Positions 24,715-33,970 of a stretch of DNA of 64,000 nucleotides are shown piece after piece. Source of the DNA: Paenibacillus lactis (GTDB taxonomy: Bacteria; Bacillota; Bacilli; Paenibacillales; Paenibacillaceae); NCBI RefSeq assembly GCF_017873605.1, contig NZ_JAGGKI010000013.1, positions 124,001 through 188,000 on the forward strand, written 5' to 3'. Within the stretch, counting starts at the first letter, position 1. Every line of letters starts with the position of its first letter. A model generated the notes under the pieces. It saw only the letters and a list, made by a program, of their open reading frames with translations, had not been told where the DNA came from and made no database searches. A program made the translations under genes and the position numbers.

Positions 24715-25428
24715 ATGCCAAAAACCATACTTGTAGTCGATGATGATCCGGATATTATCGATATGCTTAAACTTTATCTGGACGCAGAAGGATATCAGAC
24801 ACTGGAAGCTTACGACGGTAAAGAAGCCTTAGCGCATTTGCGAAGCAAGCACGTGGATCTGGCGCTGTTCGATATCATGATGCCGTTCATCGATGGGTTT
24901 CAGCTGCTCCGCATGATGCGGCAGGATTATAAGATCCCGGTCATTCTCATTTCGGCCAAAAATCAGGAGCTTGATAAAATAACCGGTCTGAAGCTGGGGG
25001 CAGACGATTATGTGTCCAAACCGTTCAGCCCGCTGGAAGTGATGGCGAGAATACAGGCCCAGTTGAGACGTTCATATGAGTTCAATGAGCTGCCTGAAGC
25101 TCCGCGGGTATCCGACACGTGCATCGGGGACCTGCAGCTGGATCACCGGGAATGCACGTTATATATCAAGGGAACGCCGATTTCGCTGAGCGCGATCGAA
25201 TACAAATTATTGAAGCTGTTCATGGGGGAGCCGGGGCGCGTATTTACGAGGAAGCAAATTTTTGAGTATGCCTGGGACGAGCATTATCTTGCTGACGATA
25301 ACGCCGTCATGGTCCAAATCAGCAGGCTGCGCGACAAAATCGAGGCTTGTCCGAGGAAGCCCGTCTATATCAAAACCATTCGCGGGCTCGGTTACCGGTT
25401 TGCGAAGAAAGATGAGTTACAGCCATGA
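24715..25428 (+). CDS. OmpR/PhoB-type response regulator
   Basis: The receiver domain occupies residues 1-120 with acidic pocket D10/D11, phosphoacceptor D53 (LALFDIMMPF) and K103-type lysine in YVSKPF. A winged-helix trans_reg_C domain follows (TRKQIFEYAWDEHYLADDNAVMVQISRLRDKIE ... TIRGLGYRF). The ATG at 24715 has GGAGGAGG 8 nt upstream; a TTG start 18 bp earlier is open but needs no use. It overlaps the kinase gene by 4 bp. Confidence 0.93.
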   Translation: MPKTILVVDDDPDIIDMLKLYLDAEGYQTLEAYDGKEALAHLRSKHVDLALFDIMMPFIDGFQLLRMMRQDYKIPVILISAKNQELDKITGLKLGADDYVSKPFSPLEVMARIQAQLRRSYEFNELPEAPRVSDTCIGDLQLDHRECTLYIKGTPISLSAIEYKLLKLFMGEPGRVFTRKQIFEYAWDEHYLADDNAVMVQISRLRDKIEACPRKPVYIKTIRGLGYRFAKKDELQP

Positions 25429-26591
25429 AATCGCCTAATCGCCTGCAGCGTTCGCTGATCCGTCAGTATATTTTTTTCTTTATAACGATAGCTCTCATTG
25501 CCGCGTTTTCACTGTTCGTATTAAATGCGCAAATGGTGAATTACTTTAGGGAGGCTTCCGGACCGATCAAGTCGGTGGAGGCTGAAGTTATGGGCGGTCC
25601 AGCTGCCGCGCCTGGAGTGAACAGCGAACAGCATGAGCAAGAGAAAGTGAAAGTATTTTATGGAATGGCTCTGAAAACGCTTCTGCTGTTTCTCGCTTTG
25701 TTTGCAATCATCGTATATGCCTTCGGAAGGTGGACGGCATCCCGGGTAACCACTCCGCTTCGGTCGATCGCAGACGGCATCCGGAGCATCGCTCGCGGAC
25801 ATTACCACGAAAGGCTGAATTTTCAAGCGAGCTATGAGCTTGCGCAAATTCAGGATGATTTCAATGAAATGGCAGTGCGGCTCGAACAAATCGAGAAGGA
25901 GAAGCGGGAGCTGGAAGAGAGTAAGCAGCGAATGCTGATGGACATTTCCCACGACTTAAAAACACCCATGACCACCCTTCGTGGATATATCGAAGCGATG
26001 GAGGTAGGGCTCGTTGATTCTGAAGAGAGAAGGGCGCAAATCCTGAGCATGATCTCCAATAAAGCCAGTCTGATGCTAGAGCTGATCGACGGGATCTTTG
26101 AGCTGTCCAAGCTGGATAGCCCGGAGTATCCTTTTGACGTGCAGACCTCGGACATAACGGAATTTACGAGGGCCATCGCGGCCGAGTATTACGAGGTATT
26201 CGAGGAGCATAAGTTTTATTTCCATTACGATATTCCCGATCGGGAAATCTGGATCCCATTTAACGCGACCTGGTTATACCGGGCCGTTTCCAATATCCTG
26301 TCCAACGCTTTGAAATACAACCCGCCCGGAACAACCGTCGGCTTGAAATTGGCAGCTGCGGGTAACGGGGTGGAAATTCACCTGTCGGACGATGGAGTCG
26401 GCATTCCGGAAGACATACAGGGGAAGGTGTTCGATGCATTTGTTCGCGGAGACCTTGCCCGGAAAAGCGATGGCGGTACGGGGCTTGGCCTTGCTATTGC
26501 CAAACAGGTCATTGAAAAGCATGGGGGAACGATCACGCTGACCACGAACGGGCAAACGACATTCGTTCTTTTTCTGCCTGAAGAAATGTAA
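25425..26591 (+). CDS. Membrane sensor histidine kinase
   Basis: Two transmembrane helices (about residues 14-34 and 84-104) flank a short ~50-residue extracytoplasmic loop. HAMP follows, then HisKA with H176 in MDISHDLKTPMTTLRGY, and the HATPase with NILSNALKYNP (N box), DDGVGIPEDI (G1) and GGTGLGLAIAK (G2). The start overlaps the regulator stop (ATGA), so the pair is co-translated. The short loop suggests that it senses a membrane or envelope state. The following gene, a membrane-anchored hydrolase, may be its target. Confidence 0.93.
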   Translation: MKSPNRLQRSLIRQYIFFFITIALIAAFSLFVLNAQMVNYFREASGPIKSVEAEVMGGPAAAPGVNSEQHEQEKVKVFYGMALKTLLLFLALFAIIVYAFGRWTASRVTTPLRSIADGIRSIARGHYHERLNFQASYELAQIQDDFNEMAVRLEQIEKEKRELEESKQRMLMDISHDLKTPMTTLRGYIEAMEVGLVDSEERRAQILSMISNKASLMLELIDGIFELSKLDSPEYPFDVQTSDITEFTRAIAAEYYEVFEEHKFYFHYDIPDREIWIPFNATWLYRAVSNILSNALKYNPPGTTVGLKLAAAGNGVEIHLSDDGVGIPEDIQGKVFDAFVRGDLARKSDGGTGLGLAIAKQVIEKHGGTITLTTNGQTTFVLFLPEEM

Positions 26592-26687
26592 GATTTCTGA
26601 AAGAATAGGGAAAGCGGGATGAAAGAGTTGTCCGGTAATCTCTGATGTAGAACCAACTATATAGGGTATACAGGAGGACTGGAGAGT

Positions 26688-28946
26688 TTGGAGACACAAG
26701 AAGAGAAACAAACAGAGAAGGGCCCGATCTTGATTCGAAGATGGATCACTGGCCGGAAACGCATAAAGCCGCTAACGCCCGGTTGGAAGGGAGCGTCACT
26801 CGGGCTTGGCGTCATCGCATTGATCCTGGTCCTTATTCAGGCAAGATATCTATTGACGGGGCAAGATTTCGTCCGCTTTTTCACAGGTACATTCCTGTTT
26901 GTCTTCGCCGTAGCGCTGATTAGCGGATTGGCTGCATGGCTGCTGCACGGGGTAAAAAAACTGCCAAGTCGTTATATTTGGATATTGCTGTACTCCCTCA
27001 GCATGCTTTTATTTTGCTTCATTGGACCGTTGGAAGTATCGGTAGTTTTCATCGTGTTGTTTGCAGTTGTTTTTTCTTTGTTTGGTGCATTGGTTTATAA
27101 TGTTGCAACCGGAAGATACAAGCAGGCTTCCAAAACCAGGAAAATTGGTGCCGTGGCCTGTTTATCCCTGATCGCATTCGTGATCGGCTCCGGCAGCTTC
27201 TGGTTGATTCGTGCGGGGGATGAAGCTGCTCCGGACGTGACCTTGAAACAGCTGAAAACTTCAGCCCGGTATGATGGCACGGCGATGAAAAACCCTGCCG
27301 AGCAAGGCGAGTATCCAGTCAAAAGCCTGCTGTACGGAAGTCCGGACAACTATCGAAAAGAGTTCAATCAAAGCGGTTCGCTGACTACCAAGACGGTGGA
27401 TGCTTCCGAGTTTGTCGATAAATGGTCATCCGTTCGCACGAAGTCGCTTGGATTTGGCCCCGATGCCATGCCGTTAAACGGAAAAGTGTGGTATCCCGAA
27501 GGGGAGGGCCCCTTTCCGTTAGTTCTCATCGTCCATGGCAATCACTTGATGAACGATTATTCGGATGCGGGATATGATTACCTGGGCAAACTGCTGGCGA
27601 GCAAAGGGTATATATTTGTGTCGGTGGATGAAAATTTCCTGAATTTCTCCCCGTATGAGGATCTGTTCCTGCTTAGCCCGCTGCTGAATGAAAATCCGGC
27701 AAGAGGTTTGCTGCTGCTGGAGCATTTGAAAACCTGGAAGGGCTGGAACAGCGATCCGAACCATCCCTTTTATCAAAAGGTCGATATGGAACGTATCGCG
27801 CTGATCGGGCACTCCCGAGGCGGGGAAGCGGTCACCATCGCCGCTGCCTTCAACAGGCTCTCGAGTCATCCGGACCGCGGCCATATCAAGTTTGATTATA
27901 ACTTTTCGATCCGGTCTTTGGTGTCCATCGCCGGCACGGACGGGCAATATAAGCCTCAAGGCAAACCGCTGCCGCTGAAAGATGTGCATTATTTGGCTCT
28001 GCATGGAGCTCATGATATGGATGTCAGCAGCCTGGACGGTGCCAAGCAGTATCATCGGATTCGGTATACGGAGGGCACGGATTACATGAAAGCCCTGGTC
28101 TATATTTATGGTGCCAACCACGGCCAGTTTAACGGAGGCTGGGGCAGAGGAGATGTGGCAGGCTTGGGGAACCAACTGTTTAACGTCCGTCAAATCATGC
28201 CGCGGGATGAACAGGAAGCGATTGCGAAAGTGTTTATAGCCTCGTTTTTAGATGCCACGCTGAAGGACCAAGGGCAATATCGAGAGGTGTTCAGAGATTT
28301 GGGGTACGTCAAGGAATGGCTTCCCGATAATCTGTACGTCGGCAATTATAACGATTCGCAAACGATCCTGCTTGCGGATTATCAAGAAGACATTGATCTC
28401 CAGAGCACCACGTTGCCAGGCGGCAGCATAATGGGCGAGAACCTCCAGCAATGGAAGGAGGAGAAGGTGAAGGCCAAAATGGGTGAAGCGGATTACAGCG
28501 CAGTCCGTTTAGGTTGGAATTCAAAAGCTTCGGCTGAACCCGCAGCCTATACGGTTACGCTCCCTGAACGAGCGGTGAAGACAGGCGAGGAGAGCTCCAT
28601 CGTATTCTCGCTGGCGGATGCCCGCCGAAAAGAAGATAACGGCGATCCGAAGGAGCTGATCAATTTTACGATTACGGTAGAAGACAAGAAGGGCCGTCAG
28701 GCAAGCCTTCCCCTCAGCCATATATCCAAACTGCCGCCTGTCATTAAGGGCAAACTGCTGAAATGGCCATTATCTAATTTTGGGGAGACCTCGGAACCCG
28801 TCTTTCAGAGCTATGATCTCGGGCTAGGCGATTTCAAAAAAATGAATCCGGATTTCAATCCGGAGCAGTTAACCAAGATCCGTCTCCAGTTCAACCTGAC
28901 CAAGCGCGGAACCATCCTGCTGAATGATGTAGGCATCCGTCCATAA
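26688..28946 (+). CDS. Membrane-anchored alpha/beta hydrolase
   Basis: The first ~180 residues hold about five hydrophobic segments (ASLGLGVIALILVLIQ, VRFFTGTFLFVFAVALI, YIWILLYSLSMLLFCFI, VVFIVLFAVVFSLFGAL, IGAVACLSLIAFVIGSG). An extracytoplasmic catalytic domain follows: oxyanion region LVLIVHGNHL, nucleophile elbow GHSRGGE near residue 374, candidate Asp near 443 (GAHDMDV) and His near 478 (GANHGQF). A C-terminal beta domain of ~200 residues ends the protein. The TTG start has AGGAGG 9-10 nt upstream. It lies 96 bp after the histidine kinase gene. The nucleophile elbow resembles PHB-depolymerase/PAF-acetylhydrolase-like esterases; substrate unknown. Confidence 0.75.
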   Translation: METQEEKQTEKGPILIRRWITGRKRIKPLTPGWKGASLGLGVIALILVLIQARYLLTGQDFVRFFTGTFLFVFAVALISGLAAWLLHGVKKLPSRYIWILLYSLSMLLFCFIGPLEVSVVFIVLFAVVFSLFGALVYNVATGRYKQASKTRKIGAVACLSLIAFVIGSGSFWLIRAGDEAAPDVTLKQLKTSARYDGTAMKNPAEQGEYPVKSLLYGSPDNYRKEFNQSGSLTTKTVDASEFVDKWSSVRTKSLGFGPDAMPLNGKVWYPEGEGPFPLVLIVHGNHLMNDYSDAGYDYLGKLLASKGYIFVSVDENFLNFSPYEDLFLLSPLLNENPARGLLLLEHLKTWKGWNSDPNHPFYQKVDMERIALIGHSRGGEAVTIAAAFNRLSSHPDRGHIKFDYNFSIRSLVSIAGTDGQYKPQGKPLPLKDVHYLALHGAHDMDVSSLDGAKQYHRIRYTEGTDYMKALVYIYGANHGQFNGGWGRGDVAGLGNQLFNVRQIMPRDEQEAIAKVFIASFLDATLKDQGQYREVFRDLGYVKEWLPDNLYVGNYNDSQTILLADYQEDIDLQSTTLPGGSIMGENLQQWKEEKVKAKMGEADYSAVRLGWNSKASAEPAAYTVTLPERAVKTGEESSIVFSLADARRKEDNGDPKELINFTITVEDKKGRQASLPLSHISKLPPVIKGKLLKWPLSNFGETSEPVFQSYDLGLGDFKKMNPDFNPEQLTKIRLQFNLTKRGTILLNDVGIRP

Positions 28947-29014
28947 ACCTGCAGGGACGCTCTGAATGAAGGCTTGAAGCTTAACGAACCTACAAAATTA
29001 TAGACACGCTAAAG

Positions 29015-29038
29015 AGCCGCCGGCATGGCGGCTTTTCT
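29015..29038. terminator. Terminator between convergent hydrolase and tatC genes
   Basis: AGCCGCC / GGCGGCT forms a 7-bp stem with a 5-nt loop and short T tract on the plus strand. Confidence 0.65.
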
Positions 29039-29076
29039 CCGTTGTCATCAATGCACTGCCGCACCCGAGCCACCAT

Positions 29077-29808
29077 TCACTCGCTGATCGGATTGAGCTT
29101 TGTCAGCCTTCTTTGATAGACGAGACGGGAGAGTCCCACACTAATCTCATACAAAAGGAACAGCGGGACGATCACGAGAATGTCGGACACGAAATCAGGG
29201 GGCGTAATGGTCACGGCGGCAATGGTCAGCAGCAAATAAGCGACTTTTCGCATTTTGGCCAGCCGCAGCGGATTCAGGATACCGAGTGACGTTAAGAACA
29301 TGATGACGACGGGCATTTCGAATAGAACGCCGAACGGTACGGTCATATTGATCATGAAGCGGAAATACTTCTCCGCCGTGTATGCGGTCATAAAGTTGCC
29401 GGACAGCGAATCCAGAAAGGAAAGCACCATCGGATAGATCACAAAATAACCGAAGGAGAGACCCAGGACAAACAACCCTGCAATCGCCGGAATATAAGCA
29501 AGCGTGATGCGGCGTTCAACAGGGCGAAGACCCGGCACGACAAACCGCCATACCTGATAACCTGCGACCGGAGTCGTTACCGCCAATGCGATCACGCCTG
29601 CGATCATGAGATACACCCAGATAACATCCGTAGGCCCCAGAACCTGAAGCTGACCCTCGACATCGCGGGTCAGCATCTTGTACAGGGGTTCTACGTACAG
29701 GAAAGCGGCACAGAGGGCAACCAAGAAGGTGCCCAATGTAATCATAATCCGCTTGCGAAGTTCCATAAAATGCTCCGTCAGATGCTGCTCCTGCTCCCGA
29801 TCCGTCAT
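29077..29808 (-). CDS. tatC: Twin-arginine translocase subunit TatC
   Basis: A 243-residue protein with six predicted membrane helices and the TatC signatures: N-terminal HFMELRKRI, PGLRPVERR, FGVLFEMPVVIMFL and TPPDFVSDI. It recognises RR signal peptides and forms the folded-protein export channel with TatA. Its start overlaps the tatA stop by 4 bp. The RRKFL dehydrogenase subunit encoded just across the divergent region is the obvious local substrate. Confidence 0.96.
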   Translation of the reverse strand: MTDREQEQHLTEHFMELRKRIMITLGTFLVALCAAFLYVEPLYKMLTRDVEGQLQVLGPTDVIWVYLMIAGVIALAVTTPVAGYQVWRFVVPGLRPVERRITLAYIPAIAGLFVLGLSFGYFVIYPMVLSFLDSLSGNFMTAYTAEKYFRFMINMTVPFGVLFEMPVVIMFLTSLGILNPLRLAKMRKVAYLLLTIAAVTITPPDFVSDILVIVPLFLLYEISVGLSRLVYQRRLTKLNPISE

Positions 29809-29990
29809 TTCAGCTTGTCTCCTTCTTCCGTATCGTTCGCGGATACGAGCTCGCGCGTCGAGTTTTTAAACTCGCTGAGCGTCCGTCCGAAAGCCCGCCC
29901 CAGCTCAGGCAGCTTCGATGGCCCGAAAATAATCAAGGCGATCAACAGGATCAGAATCAATCCGGTTACTCCGATGTTTCCCAGTGGCAT
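29805..29990 (-). CDS. tatA: Twin-arginine translocase subunit TatA
   Basis: This 61-residue protein has one N-terminal membrane helix (GLILILLIALIIFGPSKLPELGRAFG) with the conserved FGP hinge, then an amphipathic helix and an acidic tail, as in TatA/TatE. The gene overlaps tatC by 4 bp. With no TatB present it forms the minimal Firmicute TatAC system. Confidence 0.95.
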   Translation of the reverse strand: MPLGNIGVTGLILILLIALIIFGPSKLPELGRAFGRTLSEFKNSTRELVSANDTEEGDKLK

Positions 29991-30009
29991 AAGATCAACT
30001 CCCCTACAT

Positions 30010-30693
30010 TTATTGTTCTTTCGAAGTCATTTGCAGAAGCTTGGTGATATCACCGGCGATGGATGCATCTCGCGGCGAATCATGCAGCTTGGATGCGATC
30101 CGGTCGATCAGGCCAGGCGCCTCCGGATGGGTCACGGTGAGAATTTGCACATGCTTATTAAACATATTCCTCACTTCTTCTCTCGCCTGAGACAGATTAT
30201 CGGTCTGCGAGGTTTCTTTCCCTGTAACGCCTGGATCCGGCTCGCCTTTACCAGACAAACCGTCCATCTGACTTAATACCCTCCTCTGTATATGGTCATA
30301 TTGGTTTGAAGACACGGTGGATTCGGCTTGAGCCAGAATGATCGTGTCATTCACGACAAATGCCTTAATGCCTTCAATGCCCAGCCCCGCGAGTCTTGAT
30401 TGGACGTGGGAGGACACGCCCCCTTCATGCAGGCTGGAGGAGCCGATCAAGCTGTATACGGTCGTGCCCATTTCGCTTGTCGTCTCCCCATTCTCATTGG
30501 TTGTACGTGTTTTCATGCCATGGTAGCTCGGGATGAGATCCGGATCCTGCACATGATGCGCTGCATTGGGATGCACATTCTGAGCTTTTTGCGTGTTCTG
30601 TTGATTGTCCGTTTGATTTTGACAGGCTGTGAGCGCAAGCAGCAGCGCAGAGCCTAGAATCGGAGCTTTGCAGCGACTCCAGAATGGATTCAT
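30010..30693 (-). CDS. YhcN/YlaJ-type sporulation lipoprotein
   Basis: A lipoprotein signal peptide ends in the lipobox LTAC (ALLLALTACQNQ). The body carries the Spore_YhcN_YlaJ pattern with SRLAGLGIEGIKAFVVNDTIILAQ and an amphipathic region thereafter. The ATG at 30693 has GGAGG 9 nt upstream and is preferred over the longer frame to 30810. It is just upstream of tatA on the same strand and may be cotranscribed. Relatives are forespore or spore membrane lipoproteins. Confidence 0.82.
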   Translation of the reverse strand: MNPFWSRCKAPILGSALLLALTACQNQTDNQQNTQKAQNVHPNAAHHVQDPDLIPSYHGMKTRTTNENGETTSEMGTTVYSLIGSSSLHEGGVSSHVQSRLAGLGIEGIKAFVVNDTIILAQAESTVSSNQYDHIQRRVLSQMDGLSGKGEPDPGVTGKETSQTDNLSQAREEVRNMFNKHVQILTVTHPEAPGLIDRIASKLHDSPRDASIAGDITKLLQMTSKEQ

Positions 30694-30814
30694 AACTATT
30701 CGCCTCCATATGGTTTGGTAAATGTAGCATGCCCGGATGGAGAATAATGTATGAATGGAATTTTGCTGGGGACAATAACGGTATCCAAATGAACTAGAGT
30801 AGGGGTGCAAAGCC

Positions 30815-31594
30815 TTGAGCGAACAAGATCAACATTCACAACAAAATGAAAACCGTGAAGCAACCAAAACCAAAGAGTCCCAAAGAATGTCACGACGGAA
30901 ATTCTTGACGAGATCCTGCTATGCAGTCGGAGGCGTCGTCCTGGGCGGCTTGCTAGGGTATCTGATCCCGAAGGAGAGAGCGAAGCCTGCAACACCGCCG
31001 GCACCACAGAAGCAAGAAGCGAACTACAATGAAGCTTTGATGTTCTTCACGCAGGAGCAGTATGCAATTACGCAAGCAGCTGTGGAGCGAATATTCCCGG
31101 CGGATGACAACGGCCCGGGAGCCAAGGACCTCGGCGTAGCCTTCTTTATCGACCACCAGCTGGCCGGGGATTGGGGCTTCAATGCCAGAGACTATATGCA
31201 GCCGCCATTCTATGTCGGCGAAAAGACGCAAGGCTATCAGGGGCGGATTAACCGGCGCGAGATATTCTATATCGGCTTGAGGGAGCTCCAGAACTACAGT
31301 CAAAAGAAATACAAGAAGGACTTTCCGGCCCTGTCTCCTGAAGAGCAGGATGCCGTATTGACCGCATTTCAGAATGATGAAGTGAACGTAACGACGATAT
31401 CCGCAAGCGGATTCTTTAACCTGCTGCGCAGCAGTACCCTGGAAGGGGTCTATAGCGATCCTTTATATGGAGGAAACAAGAATATGCAGGGCTGGGCGAT
31501 GAGGGATTATCCCGGCAACCAGATGACCTACACGAATATCATCGAGAAAGATTTCACCGTCGTGCCGCCACAGAGTCTGAGAGATCACTTGTAA
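30815..31594 (+). CDS. Gluconate 2-dehydrogenase subunit 3-like protein (Tat substrate)
   Basis: The N-terminus carries a twin-arginine motif SRRKFLTRS followed by a hydrophobic stretch (YAVGGVVLGGLLGYLI), so this protein should be exported by Tat, carrying the partner dehydrogenase with it. The rest matches the gluconate 2-dehydrogenase subunit 3 family (TQEQYAITQAAVERIFPADDNGPGA; LQNYSQKKY). The start is TTG with GGGGTG upstream. It is followed by the GMC subunit (33 bp) and cytochrome c (42 bp). Confidence 0.88.
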   Translation: MSEQDQHSQQNENREATKTKESQRMSRRKFLTRSCYAVGGVVLGGLLGYLIPKERAKPATPPAPQKQEANYNEALMFFTQEQYAITQAAVERIFPADDNGPGAKDLGVAFFIDHQLAGDWGFNARDYMQPPFYVGEKTQGYQGRINRREIFYIGLRELQNYSQKKYKKDFPALSPEEQDAVLTAFQNDEVNVTTISASGFFNLLRSSTLEGVYSDPLYGGNKNMQGWAMRDYPGNQMTYTNIIEKDFTVVPPQSLRDHL

Positions 31595-31627
31595 TTCAAC
31601 CACTATACACGTAAGCGAGGTAAACAT

Positions 31628-33343
31628 ATGGCCAAAAAATTGCCTAAGACGGATGTTGTCATAATCGGCGTCGGCTGGGCCGGCGGTATTATCGCATCGG
31701 AATTGACGAAACAGGGACTGTCTGTTGTCGGATTGGAACGAGGAAAGGAGAGGGTGACGGAGGATTACTATATGGCGCATGACGAGCTGCGTTACGCGCT
31801 TCGTTATGATCTGATGCAGGATCTGTCCAAAGAAACGATTACGTTCCGGGGCAATGAGAAAATTCGCGCCCTGCCTATGCGGCAGTATGGATCCTTCCTT
31901 CTCGGAGAGGGGGTAGGCGGGGCCGGCGTACACTGGAACGGGCAGACGTACCGGTTCCTTCCCTATGATTTTGAAATCCGCAGCATGACGGAAGAGCGAT
32001 ATGGGAAAGATAAAATACCGCCGGGCATGATGATTCAGGATTGGGGAATAACCTACGACAAGCTTGAGCCGTACTTTGATAAATTCGAGAAAATGGCGGG
32101 CATCTCAGGCGAGGTGAACCCGCTCGCGGGTAAGCGTTCGAACGATTACCCGACGCCGCCGATGCTCCATACGCCATCGATGAAGATGTTCGTAGAAGCG
32201 GCTAAAAAGCTCAATCTCCACCCGTACACGGTACCTTCCGCGAACCTATCCGAAAGCTACACGAACCCGGACGGCATTTCGCGGGCGGCGTGCCAATATT
32301 GCGGATATTGCGAGCGGTTTGGCTGCGAATACGGTGCGAAAGCCGATCCTGTCGTTACCGTGATCCCGGTTGCGAAGAAAACCGGTAAGTTCGAGATCCG
32401 GACGCACTCCTACGTAAGAAGGATCTTACATAGCGGAGGCAAAGCGACCGGAGTAATGTACACGGATATGACAACGGGCGAGGATATTGAACAGCCTGCG
32501 GATATTGTGGTCTCAACGGGGTATGTATTTAATAACACCCGCCTGATGCTGCTGTCCAAGATTGGCAAGCCGTATGATCCGGCCACCGGTAAGGGAGTCA
32601 TTGGCAAAAACTACGCCTATCAGGTTATCAAAGGAAATGCGGTCGGCTTTTTCGACGATCAGAAGTTCAACCTGTTCGCCGGCGCGGGCAGTCTCGGCGT
32701 TTGCGTGGATGATTATAACGGGGATAATTTCGATCACTCCGATCTGAAATTCATCCATGGCGGAAACATCGCCCATACGTTTACGGGCCAGCGTCCGATT
32801 CAGAACAACCCGGTGCCGGAGGATTCACCGCGTTGGGGCAAAGAGTTCAAGGCCAATTCCTTGAAATACGCCAACAGCGTGCTTACGATCGGTTCCCAAG
32901 GCTCCTCGATGCCGTTTCGGCATCACTACCTCGATTTGGATCCGACCTACAAGGATGCGTTCGGGGACCCGCTCATTAGGATCACCTTCGACTTCGAGGA
33001 GCAGGACCGGGAGCTGGCACGATATCTATCGGACCGCTGCGGGGACATTATGAAGGAGATGGGCACCGACCGCATTTTGAAAATGAAAGAGCTTGGGCCG
33101 TACGAAATCACGACTTACCAATCCACGCATAATACCGGCGGCGTCATCATGGGGGCAAGCCCCGACACTTCGGCAGTGAACAACTATATGCAGATGTGGG
33201 ATATGGAAAACTTGTTTGTCATCGGGGCGTCCGCCTTCCCGCATAACAGCGGCTACAATCCGACAGGCACTGTGGGAGCTTTAGCTTATCGCGCGGCGGA
33301 GGGGATTGTCCAATACAGCAAAAAGGGCGGGTTGTTGGTATAA
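31628..33343 (+). CDS. GMC-family membrane dehydrogenase, FAD subunit
   Basis: A 571-residue GMC oxidoreductase. The FAD-binding motif is VVIIGVGWAGGIIASELTKQGLSVVGLERG, GEGVGGAGVHWNG follows near residue 97, and the C-terminal active-site region contains STHNTGGVIMG and ASAFPHNSGYNPTGTVGALAYR. CQYCGYCERFGCEYGA is a cysteine-rich insert that could hold an iron-sulfur cluster, as in sorbitol/gluconate dehydrogenases. It has no signal of its own and probably rides with the Tat subunit. It should oxidise a sugar or polyol outside the cell and pass electrons to the cytochrome downstream. Confidence 0.92.
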   Translation: MAKKLPKTDVVIIGVGWAGGIIASELTKQGLSVVGLERGKERVTEDYYMAHDELRYALRYDLMQDLSKETITFRGNEKIRALPMRQYGSFLLGEGVGGAGVHWNGQTYRFLPYDFEIRSMTEERYGKDKIPPGMMIQDWGITYDKLEPYFDKFEKMAGISGEVNPLAGKRSNDYPTPPMLHTPSMKMFVEAAKKLNLHPYTVPSANLSESYTNPDGISRAACQYCGYCERFGCEYGAKADPVVTVIPVAKKTGKFEIRTHSYVRRILHSGGKATGVMYTDMTTGEDIEQPADIVVSTGYVFNNTRLMLLSKIGKPYDPATGKGVIGKNYAYQVIKGNAVGFFDDQKFNLFAGAGSLGVCVDDYNGDNFDHSDLKFIHGGNIAHTFTGQRPIQNNPVPEDSPRWGKEFKANSLKYANSVLTIGSQGSSMPFRHHYLDLDPTYKDAFGDPLIRITFDFEEQDRELARYLSDRCGDIMKEMGTDRILKMKELGPYEITTYQSTHNTGGVIMGASPDTSAVNNYMQMWDMENLFVIGASAFPHNSGYNPTGTVGALAYRAAEGIVQYSKKGGLLV

Positions 33344-33385
33344 CCTGCAGCTTGCACATCACACTTCAAGGAGGTAGTACACACC

Positions 33386-33796
33386 ATGTTCAAAAAAGGT
33401 TGGTTCATAGCGGCACTGATCACCGTGCTGGTTCTATCGCTGGCAGCCTGCGGCGGTGGAGGGAACAATGCAACAGAACCCGCTCCGGCTGACGGAACCG
33501 AACAGGCTCCGGATACGGCGAATGGCGGAAATGCAGGTAATGGCGAGGGAGCGACTGGCGGGGATGTCAGCGCTCAAGCGCAGTCGCTGTATAATGCAAA
33601 CTGCATGGCTTGCCATGCAACGGATTTGGGCGGAGGCGGCAACTTTCCAAGCCTTCAGAAGATAGGCGCGGAACATTCCGCCGAAGAGATTGCCGGCATC
33701 ATTTCAAACGGCCGCGGAGGCATGCCGTCGTTCAAGGACAGACTATCGGAAGACGATATTACGGTGCTGTCGCAATGGTTGGCACAGAAGAAATAG
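33386..33796 (+). CDS. Lipoprotein cytochrome c
   Basis: A lipoprotein signal ends in LAAC. A ~45-residue Gly/Ala/Asn/Pro-rich linker (GGGGNNATEPAPADG and on) tethers a class I cytochrome c domain with haem site CMACH and the distal methionine region GRGGMPSF. The length (136 residues) and layout match CccB/c551-type membrane-anchored cytochromes. As the third gene of the GMC dehydrogenase operon it is the probable electron acceptor. Confidence 0.92.
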   Translation: MFKKGWFIAALITVLVLSLAACGGGGNNATEPAPADGTEQAPDTANGGNAGNGEGATGGDVSAQAQSLYNANCMACHATDLGGGGNFPSLQKIGAEHSAEEIAGIISNGRGGMPSFKDRLSEDDITVLSQWLAQKK

Positions 33797-33818
33797 AAGG
33801 ATTAGCATATAGCAGAAC

Positions 33819-33853
33819 AAGCCGGTGTCCGATCAAGGGCATCGGCTTTTCCT
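33819..33853 (+). terminator. Rho-independent terminator of the dehydrogenase operon
   Basis: AAGCCGGTG / CATCGGCTT hairpin followed by TTTCCTTT. Confidence 0.65.
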
Positions 33854-33970
33854 TTATTGCCGGAAATCATTATTGCCGAAATTCATATTACCCGCATGGC
33901 TCAAATGATAAAATGATAGGTGAAAGACATTATCTTACATGAATGATGGAATCGAAAGGAGCTCAAAGAG

